A stretch of 64,000 nucleotides of DNA from Megaleporinus macrocephalus (Eukaryota > Chordata > Actinopteri > Characiformes > Anostomidae), in the NCBI GenBank assembly GCA_021613375.1, contig CM038716.1, positions 16,810,024-16,874,023 on the forward strand. The letters are read 5' to 3'. A program made the translations under genes and the position numbers. Of this stretch, positions 53,201 to 64,000 are shown one piece after another. Positions within the stretch are counted from its first letter, which is position 1; each line of letters begins with the position of its first letter. The notes beneath the pieces are model-generated. The model saw only the letters and a program-made list of their open reading frames with translations, ran no database searches and was not told the origin of the DNA.

Positions 53201-56200
53201 ATGAGTCTTGACCAGAACCAAACACTTTGTGGAAAAATATTAAGACAACTTCAGCGCTTCAGATGGGGAGATATTTTCACATGGTGAGTGGAAAACACGT
53301 CCCTCCTATTAAATCAGTTTAGAGTTAAGTCATATATGGCCAGTTTTTGTTTAAGCCTAAATATAAGCCTTTTAAAAGGCAGTCAAGTAGCAAATGAATA
53401 TAGAGCTGCAGTTTAGCCAAACGTTAGCCTTAATCCAGGTCCAGGAAACCAGCCTACAAAGCTTAAGCCTAATTTCAAACTATGCGGAGGTTCATATGGA
53501 TAGCAGTGGATATTTTACTAGATATTTCTGCATGTGTGTCCTAGTCAGCTGCTGAAAACGTTGTTGATGGGTCAGGGTCTGTCGGCGCTGATATGTGGCA
53601 CTGCAGTGACCTCTCAGTACCTGGCCTCAGACTACCAACTGGACGTACCCATGCTCCAGAGTTTCATCAACTACACCCTTCTGTTCCTCACCTACACTAC
53701 AGCACTGCTTTTCAGAACAGGTCACTTTCATTTTCCACCCAATACTCTGATGTGCAGTCATAGTCAAAAGTATAGGCACCCCTGGTTAAAAATAAGTTAA
53801 CACATTTTCTTTAGAGAGCCCACTTCTGCACATGTTAATGCACAGCTACTGTTTATTTGCTGAATTTAACACATGGGGAAAAAAACGAGACATAATACGT
53901 GGCCTGTGCAACAATTATGGCACGTTTAATATTTTACATTTTATTACAAATTCATTCAACAGAATCATGTGCTAAAATTTGCAGACACATTGCATATTTA
54001 AGTTCACTCGGTGTAAAGAATGTGTTAACTTATTTTAACTTGGAAATTAAACAAAATGTACTGTAACCCTATGTTCGAACCATTGCATGCAAATGTATAA
54101 TATTGTTTAAAAGTCTGGAATCACTACATTCAACAATATAAAATCAGTTTTATTGCAGATACATGTATTAACGGTGTCTAATATGACGGCACTACTCTAG
54201 AATTGACTGGAAATAACAAAAAGATGTGAAGGACAGCCCAGATTGGAAATGACTCCAAATGTTGCATAACATTGAGATTAAAGTTATAATGAAGTTACAG
54301 CTAGAACACCCCAACACCAGCTTCAACTTGAAACACTCTGAATGTTATCACTCAATTAATATAAGTGATTCCAAGCTTACAGTAGTGTATGCTGTAGTGA
54401 ACGCCACTCCATTTTCTTCCACTACGTAACATCCAGGATGCTTCTCTTTTAATGTAGGTGATGGAAATATTTTGCAGATTTTAAAGAAGAAATGGTGGAA
54501 GTATATGTTGTTGGGTCTGGCAGACGTGGAGGCGAATTACGCCGTGGTGAAAGCGTACCAGTACACCACGTTAACCAGCATACAGGTGAAAACTTCCCAT
54601 ATAGAACTAAATGGAAATAAAATTACGATTCATTACAATTAGAACCTCATAACCCATTGGGTTTGCATGTATAAAATACAAATGAGAGTTTGCTGCTGCT
54701 GCGTGACTAACTCGGCTGCTTTACTGTGTTTCAGCTGCTGGACTGCTTTATCCTCCCGGTTATTATGATCTTGTCATGGTTCTTCCTGAAGACACGCTAT
54801 AGAATAATTCACTATGTGGCTGTGTGTGTGTGCTTGGCCGGTGTGGGAGCCATGGTGGGAGCCGATCTCCTCGCAGGCAGGGACCAAGGGTCAAGTGAGG
54901 ACACATTGAATTACTACAGATAAAAAGATCCAATCTTTGCTGAGCACTGTTACTGTTAAAACTTAAACCTAGTATTTAAAATCAGGTTATTTCAGTTGTG
55001 AAGTGTCTTTTGATGGTATCAAATCTTTATCTCTCACTTTAACATTCTTTTTTAATGTACATTCATATAATTGAATTTTATTCCAAGCAGTTTTAGAACA
55101 ATTCTACATCCACACAATGTGAAGGGCGACTGACATTTCCAAAAGGAAAAGAGTTTAAAAATCTCACAATCACTAAGTCTGTTTAAAGATGTGCTTCAGA
55201 TAAATATATACTGTTTAAAATAATAATGAATAAACTCTAGTTTAACCTTTGTGCTAAAGGCTGTAACTTTTTTGATGCAGTAGTGAAAAATGTAAAAGAA
55301 CAAGAATATTCTGATGACTAAAACTCTTCATAAAGATTTAAAACTGTATTTGTGTATCTGTGAACTGTGCCAGGGCAGCAGAATGGAAAGCTTTCTTAAC
55401 AGCTCGCAAGTTCTTATACGACAATACACCAGAGCAAAAGTTCAAGATGAAACAGTGTAGACAAAATCTGACCTGATAGTTAAATGATGACCTTTCACTT
55501 CAGTCCATAGCAGCCAACTTCACCACATTTCATTTCATTTTTTGCCAACAGCCAGTAACATCCTGCTGGGAGACGGTCTGGTTATCCTCAGTGCCACTCT
55601 GTATGCCGTCTCCAACGTGTGTCAGGAGTACACAGTGAAGAACCGGAGCAGGGTGGAGTTTCTGGGCATGGTGGGCCTGTTTGGAACGCTGATCAGCGGC
55701 ATACAGCTGTGAGACTCATTTAGGTGTATATCCATTTGCATGTCGAGGTACATCTTCAATGCAGATTGAATTTTGACACATTTTAATGCAAAGTTACTGT
55801 TTATCTTCTGAATTTGAAGGTGGCACAGATTTAAAAATCTGTTTTTTACATTGGTATAGTTGAATAAGGAGATTTGGGTACACAGAACTGACATACTGCG
55901 AGCCACAAACACTGTTGTCTTCTTCTTTAAATACAAAAACTGCATTTGTAATAGAGGGCGGAAAAAACAGTCCTGTCCATTAATATTCACATCCCCCAAA
56001 TTTACATACGGAAATAGAGCAGCGACAAAAAATGGGGGAAGAAATATACCTCCAGGCTGTGAAGGGGATGCTGGCACTTTTCATATCCTTTCAGAGGAAC
56101 CGAACTGTCAGTGAAAATTTGCAAAACATGCTGACAAATAGGAATCTTCATCTCCCACATCTTTACCATCTTTAATTTAAAGCTGTCATTGATTTTATCC

Positions 56201-59001
56201 ACTTTTTGCCTGCTGAAGCAGATCATCGTAAACTGAAAGTTCATAAAAAACATAATAAACAGTTTTGTGTTGATCAAGATCGAAAGCAAGTAGCTAGTAT
56301 AGGTAACGTTAACTACTAGCAAGTTCCAGTTAACAATTTCATATGTACATCCACAAAGCATGTAATTTGACTTGGGGTTGATCACACTTGCTCTTTTTTC
56401 ATTACAGTGGTGCTCTAGAACATGTGCAGCTGGCAAATATTCAGTGGACATGGCAAATCGGTAAGACACAGAGTGATTGGTGACATCACCATTTGTCATT
56501 ATCCCATTGATTCATTATATGTTTTTTTAAAAATGTACCTACATTCTTATTCTTATTGTTCAGTTGATCTGCTTGGCGTTCTCCTCTCTTCTCAGCTCTA
56601 CTGCTGAGCGGCTTTGCTCTGTGCATGTATACACTCTACAGCTGCATGCCCGTGGTGATGAAGCTGACCAGTGCTACTGCAGTAAACCTCTCTCTGCTCA
56701 CTGCTGACCTGTTCAGTCTGTTCTGTGGCCTGTTCCTCTTCCAGTATGCAGTGAGTGCAGCATAAATCCGACACCTATATACAATAACTCCTTCTTATCT
56801 CTCTGTTTGTTTCAGAGAGATCAATATACAGTCTTCACAGATTGAAGAGTCTTTGGCAGAGGGCCTTACTCAGTGCCAGGTCATTGTGACCTGCCAAGCA
56901 TGTCTATTACTTTCTTACTGCTTTTCATCTGAACACATCATTTTATCTCTAAAGATCTAAGGATCAGAATTAACCCCTTATAATCCCTGTGTTATTATAT
57001 AATAAGACTTATTAGTCAGTAACTTCAAGGACAACAAGGCAGACCGGTTGGGTTATTCTTAGATTATTAAGTGTGTAGTAAGTAGTGGGCCCTGGCCTTC
57101 TGGGAGGTTAACATGAAGGGTGAGGAAATGGTGGCCAGACATTTTGTCTCAGGGGCCCAAATTGCATTGTTTGTGGTGGGCCAAGACAAAAGTGTATACA
57201 AATAAAAAACAATATACAAATATAAGTTAGTTGACAGGTTTCAAACTGAGTTTTTAAACAGTGTATATGACATTCTGTTGCATTATAATTTTAAATAGAA
57301 TGTAATGAGTTATCTGTATAATATAATTTATGTTTGGCTGTGAGTCTGTGAGAGCATAATGAATCTCAGCCTTTCAGTAAAATGACCCTCCCTCTTCCTC
57401 ATCACTTAGCGGAATACTAGCCAATGCAGGCTGTCATCTGTCAGCTGATGTAACAGAATTGGAAGTTTGCTGTTCTCCAGCATGTTAAGCTGTCCGATGG
57501 TATTGTGTTAAAGACTGTTTGACAATATGCTGTGATTAGATTAGATTAGCTCTCCTTAGAAGAAGAAATTAAATGCTAGTTTTCACCATCTCAGCTAAGT
57601 AGCAGTGTGTGAACAGGGGAGACCTTGCTAGACAGTAGAATTGGCTATGACTAAAAAATTGGGAAGAAAAAAAAAAATAACCAAACTAGTTTTAACCCCT
57701 AAAATCAGGAGCACTATGTGGAACACTAGTAAATGATTTCACACATGAACAATACACAAGTTTATTAGTGTTTTATATTCTGTTTCCTAACCATGTTTGT
57801 GGGGACCCATAGCACACTTTAGTGTTTTCCCTGCTCCCAACACACCTGCTCCAGCTAATCAGCTCATTACCAGACCCTGTTGAGTTGAAGTAGGTGAATT
57901 AAAGCAAAGAAACACTAGGAAGTACAGAACAAAGGGTCTACAGTTATGGGGCAGTCATGGGCTCAAGGTTAGGGCTCTGGTCTTGTGACCGGAAGGTTGC
58001 TGGTTTGAACCTCTGGACCTACAGGGCCCTTAAGCAGGGCACCAAATTTTTAGATAATTCTGTGTCATGGATAGGGCTGCCCAGCGCTCTGGGCATGTGT
58101 GCTCACTGCCCACTATTGTGTGTATGTGGGTGTTTCACTGCACGGATGGGTTAAATGCAGAGGTCAAATTTCACGGTGTACAAACACAAGTGACAAAATA
58201 ATTCTGTGTTGAGAAACACTGCTCTAAGGATAACTTGTCTGTTACAGAGAAAGGAGGGATAATCAATCAATCAACCTTTATTTAAACTCAGAATACAAAG
58301 AGAGAGACCCTCACTGACAATAAAGTTATAATAAAATAAAAGTTCATTGATTGAAAATATATTAAATCAATGACACCAATTCAAATTAAAACAACAATAA
58401 TACCAATACAAATAATAAACTGATGAGGAAAACAACAGCAAAACAACTCTAAACTAACTGAACTAAAACTGTTGAACAAGCTGACCGGAGGTAGTTACAG
58501 ATTAAAAGTTTAAAATGGTCAAGTGACACCAGCGAGTGGTGTTTTAGAGATTATATATTACAAGGGAAGAGCGTACAAGATCTCTGGATATTTCAACTAA
58601 GGATGGACTCACAAGTGCTCTGTACAGTGAACAGTTCATAGTCTTGGATGTAGCTGGTTGTAAACTGTTTTCTGAATGCACTAATATAAATTAATGCACT
58701 GACCTCAGTTCTCTGCCTCATTCCTCAGTTCTCCGGACTTTACATTGTGTCGTTAGTGGTGATCATGGTGGGCTTCATCATGTTCAACGTTGTCCCTACG
58801 CCAAACCCAACTCCTGAATCAGGAAGTGAAGAGGGAGGGCACGATAACCAGGCTGCAGAGTTCGACGAGGAGGGACGCACAGGCTCTGCAGTTGATGTTG
58901 TCTTTGAGAATCAAGAGAAAGACAAAGCAGAGGCTGATTCCAGAAAGAGAACACAACCAGAAAATAGAGGCTGTGTTGTTCTAAACAGTGCTGAGCTGTA
59001 G
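53201..59001 (+). CDS. slc35f2: SLC35F2-type solute carrier, 8 coding exons
   Basis: Exons 53201-53283, 53545-53720, 54458-54585, 54735-54894, 55552-55708, 56408-56460, 56596-56750 and 58729-59001 join in frame to 1185 nt, 394 aa; human SLC35F2 is about 374. It belongs to the drug/metabolite transporter superfamily, with about ten membrane helices, in the plasma membrane. The human protein imports the drug YM155 and is reported to carry queuosine-type nucleosides. Family signatures seen: [28 protein letters not shown] (here [15 protein letters not shown]), the [11 protein letters not shown] block, [40 protein letters not shown] and FSGLYI...VIMVGFI. The C-terminal tail is hydrophilic and acidic. 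The start at 53201 has A at -3; an in-frame upstream ATG at 53147 would add 18 residues and has a weaker context. An exact paralogue assignment within SLC35F1/F2/F2-like is less certain than the family. Confidence 0.92.
56751..58728. other. slc35f2 intron 7
   Basis: A 1.98-kb intron, the longest of the gene. It contains the SINE at 57948-58206 and a repeat-like stretch starting AATCAATCAATCAACC at 58262. No exon is evident. Confidence 0.6.
57948..58206 (+). mobile_element. tRNA-derived SINE, alternative tail
   Basis: Same head (GGGGCAGTCATGGGCT, with a B-box-like GGTTTGAACC near 58000) and body (ATAGGGCTGCCCAGCGCTC, GTGTGCTCACTGCCC) as the 48655 SINE. The 3' part is different: GGTTAAATGCAGAGGTCAAATTTC and a GTGACAAAATAATT end. 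It lies in slc35f2 intron 7, sense to the gene. Confidence 0.75.
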
Positions 59002-60390
59002 TTCCACAGTGCCATAACTAATTAAATCATGGATGGAACATTCTCAGAGGACAATTTCTCTACTGATGATAACATATCCATCAGTAAAGCCTGACTGGAA
59101 TCTGAACATTCACACTAGAGAAGTTAAAATAACAACTTTGATATGGGCATCTTGTAGATAGTAGGCTGTGTGTGAATGAAAATAGATTCATGTAACGATT
59201 CAGATTTGTTTTTTTTGTCATATTGATACACCATATGTTCTATATCTTCTAATTACTGTGCTGCATGTGGCACTTTTGAACTGCTACATTTACTACATGA
59301 CATTTGGTCATAACCATGTCATAACATGTGATGGCAAATGTCATAGGCTGCCATGAACAATGGACAGATTACTGGACAGATGGACAGTCAGTGGTAACTG
59401 ACATTGCCAGATGTTATGTTACCTAGCTAACTACAGTACACCTGGTGATTGTTATGAATTATTACTGGTAATTAAGTAATATAATGTTGCGAATTGATGG
59501 TTTGATTATGTCAATATTATGTAGCATGGATCAAGTACAATGTTCCTCTGTGTTGTTAAACTTATCGCCGTTCATTTCAATCTACAGGAAAACAAACTGT
59601 GAACTTTTAGGTACTGAATACAAGTCTGTAAAGAGATGCAGCAGAAACATACCTGAGTGAAAGTATGAAGTATACACATTTTCCTCCAGCACTCTCTGCT
59701 ATGAAAGATAATTCATAGCTGACTCTATTTTTGCAAGTAAGCCTGGCCTTAATACAACAAACAGCCTGAAACCAAAACATTTCCACAATCATGCCTTGTA
59801 GTTGGTATGAGGCCCTTTTCAGTTAAATGTCATCTCTGGTATTCACCTACTATGGCTTCTGGAACTGAAGCCAAACTGCTCTATCCAAAGCGCATTGTTT
59901 CAGAAGTTGTGTGTCTCTTTCTAATGTTGGATGTGCTTTTACATTAACAGTGGCAAATAACAACCTACAGCCCCTGTGATGGCATTTTGAGGTCCTCAGT
60001 GGTTTTAAATCTTTTAAAAGTTTTGCAGACTTAACTTTGGATATCCAGAACAACTTCCCAGACTCCTAGGGATCTACACGATTCTCTTTTAAAGAGCTTT
60101 TTTGGTCTAGGCATGATGAGACCACACAGTCCACAGGAAGCAAACCAGATCAAACCATCTGAGGCTTTTTTCCACATACAGAAATTGCACAGAAATTGTT
60201 TGTTTTAATATACATTCCAAGTGTACTATATATATATTATCTTAATTTATCAGTAAAGTTATATTTTGACATCTGTATCTCCAAATATGTAGAAAAACAC
60301 ATTTCTTATGACCACCTGTCATTCATACTGTATTACTTGAGTGTGCAAAACTTTTGTGTACTGCAATAAATGAAGGTACAATCAGTGTGG
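59002..60390 (+). other. Probable slc35f2 3' UTR
   Basis: Non-coding sequence after the stop. AATAAA at 60365-60370 is a candidate polyadenylation signal. If it is used, the UTR includes the repeat copy at 59406-60029. Not proven from sequence alone. Confidence 0.35.
59406..60029. repeat. Duplicated repeat, copy 1
   Basis: It runs from GCCAGATGTTATGTTACCTAG to TTAAAAGTTTTGCAGACT and matches 62290-63001 over its whole length with scattered substitutions and indels. It lacks a roughly 70-bp middle segment present in copy 2 around GTCCAAAGCGCATTG. Confidence 0.85.
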
Positions 60391-60717
60391 ACCTTGAGAC
60401 CTTCATTTCAGTGATATGGAGTAATATGTGAGCCTTTAGAATAATCACTGCTCTACTTGCTTTTGTTTCAACTCTTAGACTGTGATAGCCAAGCTATTTC
60501 CACCACAGTCCTAATATATCTTTACTGCTACTGCTTTAGTGAAAAGCTGTATGTGGCTGTGACTGTGTTTCTTTTTATCACTCGCTGAATTTGACCTACA
60601 GTGTCATGATAGATCTTTACTGCTTTTCAGAAAATATTGAATGACTGTATCTAATATAAACCCTGGTAACTGGACTACTGAAAATAAGGGTATTATTATT
60701 ATTACTATGTGTTCACG

Positions 60718-61082
60718 GGCGTCACGGTGGTGTAGTGTTTAGCACTGTCCCTCACAGCAAGACGTCCAGGTTGGATTCCTGGTCCGGGCCGTTCTGTGTG
60801 GAGTCTGCATGTTCTCCCCGTGCTTGAGTGGGTTTCCTCCAGGTACTCCGGTTTCCTCCCACAGTCCAAACACACCCATGTTAGGTTGATCTCTTACACT
60901 TAATTGCCCGTAGGTGTGAGTATGTGCGTGTGAGTGAATGTTGGCCATGCGATGGGCTGGTGAACTGTCCATGGTGTACCTTGCTTTTGCCTGTTGACAC
61001 TGGGATTGGCTCCAGACCCTCCGTGACCCCAACTAGCGTGATAAAGCAGAAGATATTAGATGGACGGATGGATGGATGGATT
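60718..61082 (+). mobile_element. tRNA-derived SINE with (ATGG)n tail
   Basis: It starts GGGCGTCACGGTGGTG and has an A-box-like TAGTGTTTAGCA and a diverged B box (GGTTGGATTCC). A LINE-like body follows (GCATGTTCTCCCCGTGC, GTGGGTTTCCTCC), then GACCCCAACTAGCG and finally ATGGACGGATGGATGGATGG. It is the same family as the 23112-23349 insertion but older and in the opposite orientation. Confidence 0.8.
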
Positions 61083-61649
61083 GATGTGATCACATGCATA
61101 TGTCTAGAATGTCCTGTCTTCTTTTTGGCTCTCCAGGCTTATTCATGACTTCTCTGATTCTATCTATCCATCAAGTCGCTGTCCTCTTTTATTTTCAGCT
61201 AATGGCTGTTTGGTGATTTGCTGGTATCATTTGTTCAGCACTTTTACTGGAACCTCTTTCTGTTGCGAAGCTGTCGACTCCTGTGACTTTCGCTTTGCCA
61301 ATGACAACTTCATCTTCTAGCACTAAAGGTTCTTCTGTTTAGCTGCCATTTCTTATAGAGCCCTTCTGCGTATCAGTTCCATCTTTGTGTGATTTTTGTT
61401 CAGTCACTGATTACTTGTCCAAAGGTTGTAATCTTATTTATTCTTCATTTCAATTCTATTCAATTCTTCTTAAAAACAATACTTGTTTTTTATGTTTGTT
61501 TCAACATGTTTACTGATGCTGTTCAAGTTCTGGCCCTTGTCCTTTCAGGCAGCTCTCTGAAAATCATTGTTTAGTTGTCTTAAAAGATCTTTATCCTTCT
61601 TGGTTTTTGTCTTTATTATTTCATTTTCCACTGTGAACTGTCTATAGAG

Positions 61650-62275
61650 CAACAATATCTCAGCTACAAATCAGCAGGCCATGCAAACCCACAGAGCGAA
61701 GCCACCAAGTGATGAAGCACATGGAGTGTGAAGATTGCTTATCCTCTGTTGCATCAGCACGAGAACTGCATGAAATGTGTTACCATGTGTGAGCAGCTGC
61801 ATACAAGCCTAAGATGCACAGTACCAAGTTGTGGGAGGAATGGTGTAAAACACACTGCTACTGGTGAAACTACTAGTGAAAACATGTCCTCTGGCCTGAT
61901 GAATCATTTTTTACAATCTGACAGTCTGATGGACAAATCTAGGTTTGGTGAATGGCTGGAGTTTGGTGGAGAAGAGATAACAGTCTGAGCTGTTTTCGAG
62001 GGTTTGGGCAACAGCACAATTAACGCAACAGCACATTTGAGAAAATTATATGCTTTCAACTTTATGGCATACCTTTAGGAAAGACCCTTACCAGTTCCAG
62101 CATGCCCGAGCCCCCTGTGCACAAGGGGGAGCTCCATGCCTGCAGAGCCCTGACCTCAACCGCACTGAACACTTTAAAGATGAACTGGAATGTTGTTGGT
62201 TGAGAGCCAGGCCTCCTCATCCAGCATCAGAGCCTGACCTGATTTCTGCAACTTCGTATTCATCCCCATGATTTT
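61650..62275 (+). mobile_element. Heavily decayed Tc1-like element
   Basis: Plus-strand fragments, in order: TGTCCTCTGGCCTGATGAATCA (the W-S-D-E-S catalytic region with changes), TCTAGGTTTGGTGAATGG, TTTCGAGGGTTTGGG, then CAGAGCCCTGACCTCAACCG (S-P-D-L-N) and GAGCCAGGCCTCCTCATCCAGC. The order and spacing fit a Tc1 transposase, but the frame is broken many times and the 3' end is lost. Confidence 0.65.
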
Positions 62276-62289
62276 GGGGCTGCTTTTGC

Positions 62290-63001
62290 CAGATGTTATG
62301 TTACCTAGATAACTACAGTACACCTGCCGATTGTTATGAGTTATTACCGGTAATTAAGTAATATAATGTTGCAAATTGACGGCTTATGTCAATATTATGT
62401 AGCATGGATCAAGTGCAATGTTCCTCTGTGTTGTCATGCTTACTACTGTGCATTTCAATCTACAGGGAAACAAACTGTGACCTTAAGATACTGTATACAA
62501 GTCTGTAAAGAGATCAGAAATATACTCGAGTGAAAGTATGAAGACGTTTCCTGTTGGATGGTCCACTTTTTCAGCTTCTCACATTTTCCTCCAGCACTCT
62601 CTGGTATGAAAGATAATTCATACTCGGCTCTATTTTTACAAGTCAGCCAGGCCTTAATGCAACAAACAGCCTGAAACCAAAACATTTCCACAATCATGCC
62701 TTGCAGTTGGTATGAGACCCTTTTCGGTTAAATGTCATCTCTGGTTTTCACCTACTATAGCTTCTGGTACTGAAGCCAAGCAACATTTCTGATTCATCGG
62801 TCCAAAGCGCATTGTTTCAGAAGTTCTGGTCCTTAGCAAACCTTCTTGCTCCTGGCGCAGCTCAAATGTAGATCAAACGTGTGGCTCTTTCTAATGTTGG
62901 ATGTGCTTTTACATTAACAGTGGCAAATAACAACCTGCTGCTCCTGTGATGGCATTTTGGGGTCCTCAGTGGTTTTAAATCTTTTAAAAGTTTTGCAGAC
63001 T
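62290..63001. repeat. Duplicated repeat, copy 2
   Basis: Direct repeat of 59406-60029, same orientation, about 2.9 kb away, and the longer of the two. A third partial piece (TCTGTCCAAAGCACATTGTTTCAGAAGTCC) follows at 63036-63070. The GTCCAAAGCRCATTGTTTCAGAAG phrase is common in fish DNA-transposon relics, so this is probably a dispersed element, not a unique segmental duplication. Confidence 0.85.
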
Positions 63002-63099
63002 GTGGAATTTCCTTAATTTAAACAACTCAATTTTTGATTTATCTGTCCAAAGCACATTGTTTCAGAAGTCCTGATGCAAGTGAATGATACTTACTGCGT

Positions 63100-64000
63100 A
63101 TGATTCACTTGCAATGGTGTATCTCACTGGTGAAATGTGACCTCGAAACAGTGGTGGGCAATATGACAATACTAGTTTTTAAATGTGGTACTTCTTGTTT
63201 TCCTTTGATCATATTTGTTAAATGGCAGAATAACTGAATATTGTGTTGCATATAACGTATCATGAAAATGTCTATTTAACTGTTATTCTGCCTTATCACC
63301 TGCCCCTTCACAGAAACACAGCGCAGAGACTTGTGGACTAAAGGCAGAAGTATTATCACTGTGGATGAACCGATAGCAGGAACTTGTCTGTATATGTAAC
63401 GACACAACAAGATTGGTTTAATTCAACATTTGTTTATTTTCGCTCTTTCTCTTCATTTATAACTTTAACGAGATGGACAGTAAGATCTATGCAGCCCCAA
63501 CTTTACAGGCTATTTACAATGTAAACTTTCTCCATAGGGAAAACACACTTTTTCGTATATATAATATCAATGTGGAAAGAGGTCTGAAAGGTTGCCCCAT
63601 AGTATACAGTACTGTACATGGTCCCCGAAAACAATAATAAAATGAAATAAAATCAACATTAGTCAAGACTAAAACAAGAGCCATTCGTCTTACATGCGAA
63701 AATCACACACGTGTTTTCTCATTGGTGAACTGCACATGCTAGTGTACGTAAACACATGGAACTTAAATCAGATCTTTTAGTCAAATTAAAGCAAGTCGTT
63801 TAAACTTCTTTCACACAAAGCATCCAAACAAACGTAGGGACTCTCTTGCTAGGTAAAGTGAATGCTTGGTTGTATTGGTATTGTAAACTTGGGTCGCTCT
63901 CAACAGGGCATATGAGCAGTATCACAGTGCGAGAGGTTTCATACATCAAATCTTATTGGACACACGGGCTGTGCTGCACCTGCAGGAGCGGTCAGTGTGG
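63100..64000. other. Intergenic DNA, possible 3' end of a further minus-strand gene
   Basis: After 63420 the sequence looks unique and UTR-like. A minus-strand AATAAA (TTTATT at 63433-63438 on the plus strand) could end a transcript coming from beyond the window. No coding exon is visible before 64000. Confidence 0.25.

Noticed and set aside
55622..56499. Two open frames of 151 and 165 codons on the minus strand in slc35f2 introns 5-6
   Set aside because: They overlap exons 5 and 6 of the plus-strand gene in antisense, have AT-driven composition and match no family I know; I judge them chance frames.

Overview
The window is nuclear DNA from a ray-finned fish. The genes are split into short exons with GT/AG introns, and all four encoded proteins are closest to vertebrate families. 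The intergenic DNA is full of teleost-type repeats: Tc1-like and hAT-like DNA transposons, tRNA-derived SINEs, LINE 3' tails and long TA, GA and TATC microsatellites. The repeat style suggests an otophysan-like teleost, but I cannot name the species.

Four protein-coding genes can be rebuilt exon by exon, each with a continuous reading frame. (1) exo5, minus strand, 11682 to 6254, 6 coding exons, 390 aa: exonuclease V, an Fe-S single-strand DNA nuclease. (2) rflnb, minus, 21086 to 19425, 3 exons, 196 aa: refilin B, a filamin partner. (3) vps53, minus, 51144 to 22735, 22 exons, 830 aa: the VPS53 subunit of the GARP/EARP endosomal tethering complexes. (4) slc35f2, plus, 53201 to 59001, 8 exons, 394 aa: a membrane transporter of the SLC35F family. 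The genes share no pathway. rflnb next to vps53 is a conserved vertebrate linkage. vps53 and slc35f2 are head to head, with about 2.06 kb between start codons.

Layout: 1-6253 is intergenic, with a palindromic repeat, a decayed Tc1 element and a hAT-like element nested inside another repeat. 6254-11682 is exo5. 11683-19424 is intergenic, with MITE-like and Tc1 relics. 19425-21086 is rflnb. 21087-22734 is the rflnb promoter and the probable vps53 3' UTR. 22735-51144 is vps53, whose introns carry a SINE with intact target-site duplication, four hAT-like non-autonomous insertions, a second SINE and a 240-bp GA tract. 51145-53200 is the divergent intergenic region, with a perfect 18-bp hairpin and a young but internally deleted Tc1. 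53201-59001 is slc35f2. 59002-64000 holds its 3' flank, a 0.6-0.7 kb duplicated repeat, a SINE, another Tc1 relic and perhaps the 3' end of a further minus-strand gene.

I found no previously undescribed multi-gene system. The most interesting signals are structural. Two hAT copies in opposite orientation flank seven vps53 exons that total a whole number of codons. Several non-autonomous transposons have exact 8-bp target duplications. Two SINE copies share a head and body but carry different 3' tails.
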